From: Vibrio sp. ED004
GTDB taxonomy: Bacteria > Pseudomonadota > Gammaproteobacteria > Enterobacterales > Vibrionaceae
DNA length: 64,000 bases
Reading direction: 5' to 3'
NCBI RefSeq assembly: GCF_023206395.1
Contig: NZ_CP066150.1
Coordinates: forward strand, 1,798,001-1,862,000
Shown piece after piece: positions 7,873 through 17,118 of the stretch (within the stretch, counting starts at the first letter, position 1; every line of letters starts with the position of its first letter). A model generated the notes under the pieces. It searched no databases, was not told where the DNA came from, and was given only the letters and a program-made list of their open reading frames with translations. A program made the position numbers and the translations under genes.

Positions 7873-8302
7873 AGGGAAGTGCGCCCATCACATCGAAGCC
7901 GACGCAGGCCGCTAAGACGACAACTTCGTCGGTTCTTAAGACTTTGTTTTTTTAATCCAATTGCATTTAAGAATGTTTTTTGTTTTAAATCAAAAACTTA
8001 AGTTAGGTTAACAATGAGAGTTCCGCATTTTATAAAATAAACATTGGGCTTTATATTTGTTTTTCATCTAACCACTCCGTCTCATAGTTGAGATTAATTA
8101 AATTATGTTCGCCTTTCTCTTTACAGAAAATTAATTTTGTCAGACTATCGCCACCAATTGAACAGTGTTTTATTTTAATTTAGGAAATTTACATCTAAAG
8201 CCTACGCTCGGAGTTTTGTCCAAAGGACCTGTATTTTTTCAAAGTAAATACAGCCATCACTTTTGTCATGGTTCGATTTTTCATGAATAAGGATTAGTAA
8301 AT
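7873..8302. other. Intergenic stretch before the second CAP-like lipoprotein
   Basis: About 430 bases without a gene. A GC-rich block at 7875-7940 with a GACGACAACTTCGTCG hairpin stands out from the AT-rich remainder. The region should contain the promoter of the gene at 8303; I do not see an unambiguous one. Confidence 0.5.
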
Positions 8303-9709
8303 ATGAAACTCAAACAGATTAATTCATTAATAATCATGGTGTTATCTGTTACCGCTTGCGGTGGTGGAGGTGGGTCATCGAGCCCAAGCTCTTCTGGTTC
8401 GACTCAGCCGACAATAGCAAGCACACCAACACCTAAAACATCAACTACATCGGTCACTAATACGGCATCGAATGTGGCTGTTCCTGCGTTAGTCGGCCAA
8501 AGTGCTGATATTATTCCAATGAGTAACAATATAGTTCATGTTGTACGCGGTCTTATGTTTGCTCAGGAAGCTCAAAGAGGACAAGTGTTAGCAGACAATA
8601 CGTGGCTTAATCTCGACTTATCAACCGATCTTGATTTAGCGTATGGCGGTGATATTTCAACGGTAAACATAATGATGTCGAAACCGACTGTTATCCAACA
8701 AGGGGCTATTGCACGTTGCTATAGTTCAAATAATCTAACGGTAAAACAGGAAGGTCGGAAGTTATATATTGATGGTGCTATTTCGGAATATGCAACAGAC
8801 ACAAATCGTCTACCAGGAAATAAATTCGTTAGTCATTGTTTAACCAAAATAAAGTTGTCAGAATTTGCGTTTAATAACTCTGTAGTAAATGAAGCACTAT
8901 TTGTCGAAGCTATTGATACTGTTTCTTATAAAGGTTCAAGTACAATAGGGCATGCGTTTTTACCTACGTACCAATTTACCGCTTTGGTTTATGAACATAA
9001 TTTAAAAAAATTGCACGGTGATGCCTGGGCTATAATGCAGAACGAATATATTAACGATGCTGCCAAAGAGCTGGGGAATCACCTTTTTAAACAAAGTTTG
9101 AATTCAATCGATATTGATATTACCCCCTTAACTAGCGAAGCGTTAATTGATTTTGATAGTTTAGATAAATCTCAATTGCTAATCGGTAGTATTTGGGGAT
9201 CGCCAGGTGCCGACACTGCAGACAAACGTTGGTGCAAGATTGTCAATTTCCCTGAAAATTCACATGCAGATACGATAAAATATCAAACAGTGATTGCGGT
9301 CAACTGTGCTCGTTCGACAAAGCGTTGGTGTGGTACCAAATATTACAATAAAGCTTTAGACGCCGTAGCACCAATCGCTTGGAGTGATTCGGCAGCTCGA
9401 ACAGCTAAGCTAACAGCGTACGCAGAGAAACTGAGAGCGACCGTTACAAAATCTCAATCTAACCTGCCTAACGTATCACCGGTAAGATCACATTCTGCTA
9501 TAAAACCTTTGTTTGGTGACGGTTATCCACAAACCAATACCATACTGAATCAAAGTAATAACGCAGGTTCTGCCTCTCAAACTGGGCGTACAATTTCATG
9601 CCAAGACATCATGAATCCAAGTCATACTGAAATCGGAATCGGATATAGCAACTCCCCTGCTAGTACAACCAATACTATGCATGATTTCTGGACTCATCAG
9701 TTAAATTAG
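8303..9709 (+). CDS. Lipoprotein with C-terminal CAP-like domain
   Basis: A 468-residue predicted lipoprotein: a lipobox SVTAC with Cys19, then a GGGGG and Ser/Thr/Pro-rich tether to about residue 55. AAGGA precedes the ATG. It is a paralogue of the protein at 334-1824. Shared blocks include KRWCKIVNFPEN, KYQTVIAVNCARSTKRWC, VAPIAWSDSA, SCQDIMNPSHTEIGIG and DFWTHQL. These follow the bacterial CAP (SCP/PR1) motif order. The central domain, about residues 70-300, is shared with the paralogue but is otherwise unrecognised. A surface or periplasmic role is inferred; no enzyme activity can be assigned. Confidence 0.82.
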   Translation: MKLKQINSLIIMVLSVTACGGGGGSSSPSSSGSTQPTIASTPTPKTSTTSVTNTASNVAVPALVGQSADIIPMSNNIVHVVRGLMFAQEAQRGQVLADNTWLNLDLSTDLDLAYGGDISTVNIMMSKPTVIQQGAIARCYSSNNLTVKQEGRKLYIDGAISEYATDTNRLPGNKFVSHCLTKIKLSEFAFNNSVVNEALFVEAIDTVSYKGSSTIGHAFLPTYQFTALVYEHNLKKLHGDAWAIMQNEYINDAAKELGNHLFKQSLNSIDIDITPLTSEALIDFDSLDKSQLLIGSIWGSPGADTADKRWCKIVNFPENSHADTIKYQTVIAVNCARSTKRWCGTKYYNKALDAVAPIAWSDSAARTAKLTAYAEKLRATVTKSQSNLPNVSPVRSHSAIKPLFGDGYPQTNTILNQSNNAGSASQTGRTISCQDIMNPSHTEIGIGYSNSPASTTNTMHDFWTHQLN

Positions 9710-10158
9710 TCGAGCAAAGATATTACAATTGAAACAGTATCAAGCTCATAATGATTTGCCGAGAAAGTCGTCATTGATGGTAGTAAAATTAGCTACGCAA
9801 TATGGAATAAACTGAATTTGTAACTTTGATTAACGAGTTATTCATCTTAGTACTAGTTAAATTTTTGGGTATTAAATACTTGGACTACATCGCCGATCAG
9901 AGTTAACACAGGGTCAAAAAAAAACGGTAAGCTTAGGGGTTAAGGTCAATTAAAGAGTCTCTGTAAGTCGTCATGGTAGGGAAGTGTGGCTGTGTTCAAG
10001 CGCAGCTAAAAAAGTTAGGAGGTAAGGCCATTGATTGCTTCTATGCAGCTTTCAAAGAAATAGTGCCTAAAGGCCATACCTGTTACGACACAACAACTAT
10101 TTTTGGCCATGGCCGTTTTAAGGCTATATACAAGATATTTAGTTATAGGGGAAACAAC
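9710..10158. other. Intergenic stretch, nothing firm
   Basis: About 450 bases. The frame of the downstream lipoprotein stays open back to 9973, but that part has no ribosome binding site and puts a signal peptide in mid-protein, so I do not count it as coding. No repeat or element end is visible. Confidence 0.5.
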
Positions 10159-10473
10159 ATGAAAAAGGTAGCATTCTGGCTGATGTTAGTCACGGCTTCA
10201 CTCGTTATTATGGGGTGTTCTGCTAAACAAGCCTCACGACTGGGTTTTCGCCAAAGCACTGTCACTCGGAATGCACAACAGATGTCCAACATAGAAGTTT
10301 GCGAAGTACAACTCTATAGAAGAAGCACAACCCAATCACGGGCAGCTGTAGCTAGTGAGTGGTCTCGCCGTAAACTTTCTCGCTCGTATTGTGATGATGC
10401 TTTAAATGAACTGTATATTGCTACATTCACAAAATGGCTAATGAAAGAAAATAAAAGTCCCCCAAATAATTAA
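10159..10473 (+). CDS. Small lipoprotein, unrecognised
   Basis: The start is ATGAAAAAGG after AGGGGAAACAAC. The 104 residues begin with a signal peptide whose lipobox is VIMGC. The mature part is basic, with two cysteines (CEVQLYRR and SYCDDAL), and ends in a helical TFTKWLMKENK. No family is recognised. It is followed at once by an IS remnant. The start here is preferred over upstream in-frame codons because it places the signal peptide at the N-terminus. Confidence 0.6.
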   Translation: MKKVAFWLMLVTASLVIMGCSAKQASRLGFRQSTVTRNAQQMSNIEVCEVQLYRRSTTQSRAAVASEWSRRKLSRSYCDDALNELYIATFTKWLMKENKSPPNN

Positions 10474-10502
10474 ATTCTGGCAGGCTTGCTGATAATTTCT
10501 TC

Positions 10503-10617
10503 GGCTTTGAGCCTGTTGAGTAATTAAGTTTAGAGCTATCCCGTTTCGTATATTTCTTAGTCAGTACGACAGGTTTCACATATACCTAACCCAGCAAGCT
10601 TATTTAACACTTTTATT
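10503..10617 (-). mobile_element. IS5-family (IS903-group) end remnant
   Basis: GGCTTTG-AGCC-TGTTGAGTAATT, the terminal repeat with four inserted bases, followed by ~90 bases of the transposase C-terminal tail seen in the other copies (CCCGTTTCG, TTCTTAGTCAG, ACCTAACCCAG). It stops near 10617. Confidence 0.75.
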
Positions 10618-10906
10618 CTGTGGATACAGAAAACTACAAGTGTACCTGTGGATGAATACCTTTAGAGATGGCACGATGACTAAATGCAATATTACACCTC
10701 GTACCACAATGTTTATTACATGAAATGTCACGTAGTTTGGGTAATTAAGTACCGTCGGAAAATCCTGAGTCTTGGTATGTGCAGCTACCTACAGAAAGTT
10801 ATACCAAAGTTACTGCGAAGTTTACCGTAAGCGTACCATGAAGCCCGCATTCTAATCTTTCAGCACGAAGAATAAGATCAACTCTCCAACCCAAAGGAGA
10901 GTTGAA

Positions 10907-11224
10907 ATGGCAAAACGACGCACCAATCTAGAATGGCAAACACTGTTTGAACAATATGAAAGCAGCAATATTACACAGCGTGCTTTTTGCGAACAACATA
11001 GACTGAGTTTATCCACGTTTCTTCGCCAAGCGGCGTCAACTCCAAACAGCAAACCAATCGGAATCTGTCGGATTTGTTAGAGCCGAAATCGTCGAAAAGA
11101 CAACGAAGTATCAGGCGCAGATAGCTACGGCTAACATGACACTGCTCGTCAATGATGTGGAGTTGAGCATTCCTCAAGGCACGCCAGCGACCTATCTTGC
11201 TGAACTCATTGGAGCGTTGTCATG
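10907..11224 (+). pseudogene. tnpA: IS66 TnpA, frameshifted
   Basis: ATG at 10907 follows GGAGAGTTGAA. The frame reads MAKRRTNLEWQTLFEQYESS, a short IS66 OrfA start with a helix-turn-helix-like NITQRAFCEQHRLSLSTF. It shifts near 11025; the correct frame continues FAKRRQLQ to ATYLAELIGALS. Its TGA overlaps the tnpB ATG (ATGA at 11222), the usual coupling in IS66. Confidence 0.82.
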
Positions 11225-12483
11225 AAAGGTATGCTTAGCGCTCCAGACATTTATCTTTATCGTGAAAGTGTCGATTTTAGAAAGTCCATCAACGGCCTGG
11301 CGGCGATTATCGAAAATGATACGGACTTGCCTCTTGGTAGCGGGGCGCTGTTCCTGTTTACCAACAAACAGCGCGATAAGATTAAGGTGCTGGAATATGT
11401 TCGCCCTAAGTACGCTTGCCCCCAGTGCGAAAAAGCAGGCGACAGTAGCCGTATCGTTCAGAAGCCATCCCCTCAGAGCCTCATACCTAAAAGCTTCGCC
11501 ACAGAAAGCTTGCTGGCCAACATCATTCTTGGCAAATACCAATACGCAATGCCACTTTACCGCCAAGAATCGCTGTTTACCCAGTCAGATATCGAGTTAT
11601 CACGTACCACGATGACAAGGTGGGTCATCCAAGTCAGCGAGAAGTTCGCTCCGCTGTATGCGGCCTTGAAAGAGCACCTACTCCAACAAGTGGTGGTGCA
11701 GGTGGATGAAACGCCACCAATGTGCTCAAGGAAGAGAAGATGCGTTATATGTGGCTCTACTGCTCAGGCGCTGACTCGCCCGAAGCGGCATTACCGAATG
11801 TGAAAAATATCGTCTTGTACGACTATCAAAACAGTCGCGCGAGGGCGTGCCCTATTGCCTTTTTAGGCGACTACAACGGTTATCTACAAACCGATGGCTA
11901 CGCGGCTTATGATGGTCTACATCAGGTCACTAATGTGGGGTGCTTAGCGTATGCTCGTCGTAAGTTCATGGATGCTAAGAAGCTTCAAGGGAAAGATAAG
12001 TCGGGGAAGGTTGATAAGGCGCTGGCTAAAATCCAAAAACTCTACGGAATAGAATCACGCTTAAAAGGTGCGCCTGTCGAAAAGCGGAAAGCAGAGCGTC
12101 AAGCGTATTCCAAGCCGATACTGGATGAACTTTACCAATGGATGACAACCCAGAAGGTGATAGGCTCAAGCCCATTAGGTAAAGCGATAAAATACACGCT
12201 CGGCCAATGGCCGAAGCTCATCCGCTACGTCGATTACGGTCACTTATCGATAGAAAATAACCGCGCTGAACGTGCAATTAAACCTCTGGTCATTGGCAGG
12301 AAGAACTGGTTGTTCTCGAACACAACAAATGGTGCTGACGCGAGTGCGATGATTTACAGTATCGTCGAGACAGAGGAAGCCAACGGCCTAATCCTCTACG
12401 GCTACATGGTCAAGTGCATGAAGGTCCAGGCGAAAGCTGAGCCTGATATCAACGCACTCTTACCTTGGAACTTCAAACATTAA
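11222..12483 (+). pseudogene. IS66 TnpB-TnpC in-frame fusion, then frameshift
   Basis: The first ~57 codons are TnpB (MKGMLSAPDIYLYRESVDFRK to NKQRDKIKVL). At about 11393 the frame passes directly into the middle of TnpC (YVRPKYACPQCEKAGDS, a zinc-ribbon-like pair of cysteines). The end of tnpB and start of tnpC, about 0.8 kb, are missing. A further frameshift near 11720 (VQVDETP then PMCSRK instead of TNVLKEEKMRYMWLY) separates the catalytic core, which continues to 12483 with HLSIENNRAERAIKPLVIGRKNW. Confidence 0.85.
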
Positions 12484-12516
12484 CAGCATCGCCCCGTGGG
12501 TTCATGGGGCGTTTAC

Positions 12517-12883
12517 ATCCAAGTTTGCATGGACGAGAAGTGTGGACGATGTTGAAACAAGAGCAGATAGATGTAGAAGGTCAGACGGCCCTTGAACGAT
12601 TCTATGCACTCACAGCGTAATTGTACCTGTAGGGGGATCTGTCACACCTCTAACTAAATTTGTGACAAAACCGTCTTGTCTTAGAGTGCATAAGAGTTCC
12701 ATCACCTTCAATTACAGCAATTATAAATAAAGATGGCTTCAGAATTTCAGCTCGTTGTTTACCGTTTTTATAGATATAGTCTGTCACTTTCGATGTATTG
12801 CTGAGAACGAACTGAACAGCAATACATCGCCAAGCCTTAATGACTAGAGTTTAGGGAATCTCTATAATTCAAATATAAAGCCT
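12517..12883. other. Intergenic stretch
   Basis: About 370 bases between the IS66 element and the outer-membrane barrel gene. A 23-codon open frame at 12549 (MLKQEQIDVEGQ) may be an old remnant of unknown origin. AGCAATACATCG near 12817-12828 is an inverted copy of CGATGTATTGCT at 12791-12802; with a ~14-base loop this could be the terminator of the downstream minus-strand gene, although no clear T run follows. Confidence 0.45.
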
Positions 12884-13462
12884 CTAGAAGTCGTACGAAG
12901 CACCTATCATAACGGTACTAAACGCTGTGTCTCTGCTTTTAAGTCTTTTACCGTTATTATCAGTGAATTCAATATTTACGGCATCTGCCTGTGAAATCAG
13001 ACGTAACGTAAGCCTGTCAATTGGAGTATATTCAACGCCAATTCCGAAATGGAAACCGGCACCAGAATCGTCATCAATTTTGTAATTACTACCCTTACCA
13101 GAATTCAGGTCAACATAGCTAAGTCCAGCAACAAAGAAAGGTCGTATTGAATTATCAAATGTGTAACCGACATTAGCCGAAACAGACAATGCTGTTGGAG
13201 AGAACACTTTGTCACCAACTTTCGAATCGTAGTCACCATAATCGGTGTAGCCAAGTTCAACACCGATTATGCGGTTAAATTGATAACCACCATAAACGCT
13301 ATATCCCATGCTTTCAGCATCTAGATTGCCACCACCATCGGTATCTGAATCTTGATGGACACCAAAGCCGGCCCCAATGTATGAGCCTCCTTCGATATTC
13401 GCAGCAAATGTAGGAAATGAAACCAAACCAACTAGGCCTAATAGAAATGTAGATTTAAGCAT
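12884..13462 (-). CDS. AcfA-like outer-membrane beta-barrel protein
   Basis: A 192-residue secreted protein with a signal peptide cut after PTFAA. The mature part is a run of amphipathic strands (SYIGAGFGVHQ, YSVYGGYQFNRIIGVELGYTDYG, SVSANVGYTF, RPFFVAGLSYVDL, GFHFGIGVEYTP). It ends with ASYDF, where a terminal aromatic is the outer-membrane assembly signal. Length and layout fit the 8-strand OmpX/AcfA-type porin-like family common in Vibrio. AGGA lies upstream of the ATG. The gene appears intact and is one of the few undamaged genes in this region. A colonisation role would be inference only. Confidence 0.8.
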   Translation of the reverse strand: MLKSTFLLGLVGLVSFPTFAANIEGGSYIGAGFGVHQDSDTDGGGNLDAESMGYSVYGGYQFNRIIGVELGYTDYGDYDSKVGDKVFSPTALSVSANVGYTFDNSIRPFFVAGLSYVDLNSGKGSNYKIDDDSGAGFHFGIGVEYTPIDRLTLRLISQADAVNIEFTDNNGKRLKSRDTAFSTVMIGASYDF

Positions 13463-13515
13463 GTAAATATCCTTTTAACTTGATGTGTCGTAATGAATTT
13501 ATATTATAGACCACT

Positions 13516-13900
13516 TACTCAAGATGAGTAATGAAATTGTATTTTTCCGAGTCTGCTTTCGTTATCCAGTATTCGCCAACTGCCGGGACAGAATCCAAGA
13601 TAAAGATATAGAAACCAATCCCTTTTTCTCCCAACATAGTTTTAAAGTAGGTCGCTTGCCTACGATGACTCTCGTCAGTGTATGGGAATTATTTGGCCGT
13701 TTTATCGTCCTCAGCCCAGCTGTGTACACCTATTTGCTTATTCAATTCAATTGCTTTGGTGGCGTCTGCACGTTGTAAAATCCGTGGACTACCGGCTGCG
13801 AAACCAGATCTGTGCCGCCAGAAAACACCGAACCCGTTGGGGTTACTATTGTAGTCCATGTCTTTTGCTCTAATGAAATCGTTTTCGATAGGGAGACTTT
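13516..13900 (-). pseudogene. Decayed gene of unknown function
   Basis: One minus-strand frame is continuous from about 13900 to a TAA at 13516 except for one internal TAA. It reads MDYNSNPNGFGVFWRHR..., ELNKQIGVHSWAEDDKTAK, stop, FPYTDESHRRQATYFK, GEKGIGFYIFILDSV, VGEYWITKADS. Composition on both sides of the stop is protein-like (balanced, with W/Y/G). I take it as a nonsense-mutated fragment, also lacking a clear start. The family is not recognised. Confidence 0.5.
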
Positions 13901-14207
13901 ATTGTTTATCTGCCAAATTATCTGTCATGAGTATGTATGGATATGTATACTTTTTTAGGACGTTATTTTTTGTTTCTTATTCATCCACACCACATAAAAT
14001 TAGCGTAGAACATATTTAACCAATCAGTTTAGGTATTTTTTGCGAAGTAATTAAACTCAATATGCAATATTTATTAAGCTAAAGATGAAGGTAATTCACG
14101 ACATTTCATTTAAGTTAACACTCGATTAGGTTTGCGGTCGAATGGCAAACTCTAAAATGGTCACCGTGGAAGGCGATCTGTAACTTCAGAAATATTTCAA
14201 GATTACT

Positions 14208-14805
14208 TTGTCGTTCAACATTATGTGTCCTGCCTATGGCTGTAATGTTGCGCAGACCATCCTCATCGAACAACTTGACATCGTATTGCTGGATTTAATG
14301 CTTCCTGTAACCGCTAGACTGACAATGTTCCGACAGACGCATACACTCTATAAAGGTAAAGTATTGATACTCACCACTGGTGATGACGACTTTGATCGTA
14401 TTGCGGGTAAGAAAGGACTGATGACTCTGCCATCAAGCCAATGAAACCAAGATTTCTACTGGCCTGGAGTTCGTTCACTATTACGCTGCCAAAACTGCTT
14501 CAGACGGTGGTTCAAATAACCTTCAATTTGATTAACTCGCTCTGAAAAAACATATAATAAATATGAACTTTCAGGTGCAGTTTATCACTCACAGATCGCG
14601 AGTTTGATCGACTTTATTAGCAAGCAATTCAGATACGCCGTAATCACTTGACTATTTGACGAAGATACTGGTTAGCATTGAGTATGACAGGATCGACCGG
14701 ACGATTAATAACAAGGTTGTGCGCCTAAGACAAATGCTCGGTGACGACCATGCTCGAGCAAAAATAATTCAGATCATTCACGATAAAGACTACTTATTTT
14801 TTTAA
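14208..14805 (+). pseudogene. OmpR-type response regulator, decayed
   Basis: The receiver part keeps LDIVLLDLMLPV with the phospho-acceptor aspartate and KVLILTTGDDDFDRI. Frame breaks and base losses follow. Near the end the winged-helix C-terminus is readable: SIEYDRIDRTINNKVVRLRQMLGD, then IIHDKDYLFF and a stop at 14803-14805. Together with the histidine kinase behind it this was an RstA/RstB-like pair. Several frameshifts make it non-functional. Confidence 0.75.
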
Positions 14806-14855
14806 CCGCTAGGTATTAACTTCGCTCACTACGAGCGTAATAAACGAGAACGATT

Positions 14856-16175
14856 ATGCGACGTATTTATTTGGAGTCTTTATTGGGGCTGTTAGTTTGC
14901 TTTTATTGGTATTGTCGCCTACGAAGTTTCTGTCTATCAACTCAATACCGACTACGACTATGTGCTGCAAGATTACGAAGCGACAGCCCACCAGCAACTC
15001 ATAGCAAACATCGCAAAAAATCAAAGCCTTAAAGCGGCTCATCAAGCGATAGATCAATTTGTGGAGACCTCTCAAAATATACTCGTCACGTTCAGTTCAA
15101 ATGATGAAATACCGGGGCCAGTTTCGGAGTTTTTTAGTACTCACCCGAATAGCTTTATCTTTCACGATGATGAACGAAATCTTTGGTTTCGTTTAGCAGG
15201 CAGTGATAACACTTATCATTACCTACCCGATAATCAAGCATTTGTTCGAGAAAAAATAGAATTGGAAGATAACCTCATTTGGGTATTCTTTTTGGCTAGT
15301 TGTATCGTTTACGGCGTAAGTCATCTGTTAATTATTTTCCGCCGTGTTAGAAAGCTTGAGGTTGCCACTTTGCGTTTTTCTGAAGGCGATCTCTCGACAC
15401 GAGCCGAGACTTCAAGTGGTATTGCGATTGGTTCACTGAACAAATCCTTTAACCTAATGGCCGACCGAATTCATCACTTAATTGAAAGTAACCGCTCACT
15501 CACCAAAGCCGTTGCTCATGAATTACGCACGCCGATATTTCGTATTCAATGGCAAACTGAAATACTCAAAGACACGCCGCTTAATGAATCGCAACAACAC
15601 ACCGTTGAAAGTATTATCGAAGATACAGAAGAGATGGAAAAGATGGTCGAAGAACTGTTGTGCTACGCCAAATTTGATAGCATTGACCTCGAAAAAGCAA
15701 CCCCAGTCATTAGAGATAAGAGACGTTTCTCGAGCACGCGATGACACGCTGGAACAAAGACACAGAGCTCAACATCGACTTATCACTGCCAGAACAACCT
15801 AGCTCAATACTAGCGGATGAAACTCTGCTTATCCGAGCCTTAGATAACCTAGTACGTAACGCAATGAAGTTCGCACGTTCACAGATGTCGATTGAAGCCA
15901 GCGTGCATCAAGATCAGCTACAGATTGCGGTACATGACGATGGTGATGGCGTAGCACAAGAACACCAGGCTCGTCTGTTTGAACCCTTTTACGTGGGCGA
16001 TAAAGCGCGTAATAAAGCTAAGAGTGGCCATGGCTTGGGGCTTTCAATCGTCGATAAGATCTGTGCTCAACACAACGCAACCGTGGAGGTTGGTCAGAGC
16101 CCAACCTTAAAAGGTGCGGTATTTACTATTACCATTCAGATATGTAATGACTCAACTGACAAACCCATACAGTAA
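14856..16175 (+). pseudogene. RstB-like sensor histidine kinase, frameshifted
   Basis: The start MRRIYLESLLGLLVCF is the first transmembrane segment. A frameshift near 14910 leads to VYQLNTDYDYVLQDYEA and the periplasmic sensor region. The second membrane segment is VFFLASCIVYGVSHLLIIF. HAMP follows, then the H-box AVAHELRTPIFRIQW, all in one frame to about 15725. Another frameshift there precedes the ATPase part, with the N-box DNLVRNAMKFA, G1 DDGDGV and G2 GHGLGLSI. All kinase motifs survive, so the breaks are probably recent. The SFN-MAD-LIES order resembles E. coli RstB. Confidence 0.82.
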
Positions 16176-16395
16176 CTACAAAACATCTCTGGAATAATGT
16201 CCAACATCGGTCGGGAGATGCTGTCTCCCAATGAACTTATTGAGTCTAGATAATCATGACACGGTCGTTTATGGCTTGTCATTACAGCACTGTTAATTAG
16301 AAGCAAAGTAAACCGTTACTTATTAATTCGTACTTTGTTAGCAGTTGAAGCCATAGGCTTACTATCTAAATTCCCAATTATTCTTAAGGTATTTT

Positions 16396-16713
16396 ATGAA
16401 AAAGTTATTGTGTGTTTTAGGCGTTATCTCTCTAGCAGGTTGTTCAGGTATTAGCCATAACGATGAGGTTTACACAGCGCATGCTGAAAGCTTCAATATT
16501 ATCGGTTTCCAAGTACCTGGTAACACTCAAGATCGTGCAATGGAGTTAGTGCCAGAAGGAGCAACGGTTGAGACAATTCGCTCAACAAACTCTGATACAA
16601 GCTCTGCTATGGGGATCATCAATCGTATTATCGGTATCGAATACATTCAAGTCGGTGGTAAAAGCAATAATTTAATTACTGTTCGTTTAGGTAGCAGCTA
16701 TGTAGATAAATAG
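16396..16713 (+). CDS. Small lipoprotein, unrecognised
   Basis: A 105-residue protein, MKKLLCVLGVISLAGC, with a clear lipobox at Cys16. The mature part includes FNIIGFQVPGNTQDRAMELVPEGATVETI and a Gly/Ile-rich IINRIIGIEYIQVGG near the end. TAAGGT precedes the ATG. Family unknown to me, though the pattern resembles short Vibrio lipoproteins of the TRL-like type. It is followed by IS debris. Confidence 0.65.
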   Translation: MKKLLCVLGVISLAGCSGISHNDEVYTAHAESFNIIGFQVPGNTQDRAMELVPEGATVETIRSTNSDTSSAMGIINRIIGIEYIQVGGKSNNLITVRLGSSYVDK

Positions 16714-16733
16714 CCTAAGCCAGTGACATTGAA

Positions 16734-16828
16734 GTGACCCCATAAAGTTGGACATTTTTGTTAAGCGGCTTTCAAGGCCTGAGTTCGATATTCTATCGGA
16801 GTCAGGCCTTTTAGTTTCACTTTTATAC
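16734..16828 (-). mobile_element. IS3-family end remnant
   Basis: TGACCCCATAAAGTTGGACA is an IS3-type terminus. On the minus strand the adjoining frame reads KLKGLTPIEYRTQALKAA and a stop, the usual C-terminus of an IS3/IS150-group OrfB. Only this ~95-base end remains. Confidence 0.75.
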
Positions 16829-17118
16829 GTTTGCTGTCTTCTACGACTACACCTTCTATTGTGGCTGTTGAAGGGTGTGCTAGCTGCCATTATTGGGGAC
16901 GTTTCGCTGAACGGTTTAGTCACGATGTACGAATCATTAACCCAAAGAAAGCTAAAGGCAATCTTGAAGGTCCACAAAACTGACGCGAATGATGCGTTGG
17001 CTGTAGCGAATGCCGCATTACAAATTGATCTTAAATGCAGTAAGCCCAAAACAATTGACCAGCAAGGACTCCATTTTCTTGAAACCAGTCGTCAGTTATT
17101 AACTCGTTCTATGGTTTT
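16829..17118 (+). mobile_element. IS110-family transposase, central fragment
   Basis: The frame reads TIVAVEGCASCHYWGRFAE in one register (the catalytic E region), then after shifts KTDANDALAVANAALQID (the DxxD region). Both ends are missing; it is cut by the IS481 element at 17119. It belongs to a different IS110 lineage from the copy at 5199-6494. Confidence 0.75.

Larger units (their letters stand above)
10827..12516 (+). mobile_element. IS66-family element with internal deletion
   Basis: The left end GTAAGCGTACCATGAAGCCC and the right end, read outward as GTAAACGCCCCATGAACCC, are matching IS66-type inverted repeats. The element is 1.69 kb, where IS66 elements are normally about 2.5 kb. 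tnpA, tnpB and tnpC are recognisable, but tnpA is frameshifted and tnpB is fused to tnpC by a deletion. The 8 flanking bases on each side do not match. Confidence 0.85.

Noticed and set aside
7873..7960. Possible integron attC site in the GC-rich block
   Set aside because: The hairpin GACGACAACTTCGTCG is present, but no RYYYAAC and GTTRRRY boxes flank it and there is no cassette array.
9973..10158. N-terminal extension of the small lipoprotein (start at 9973)
   Set aside because: It would place the signal peptide and lipobox in mid-protein, and the internal ATG at 10159 has a better ribosome site.
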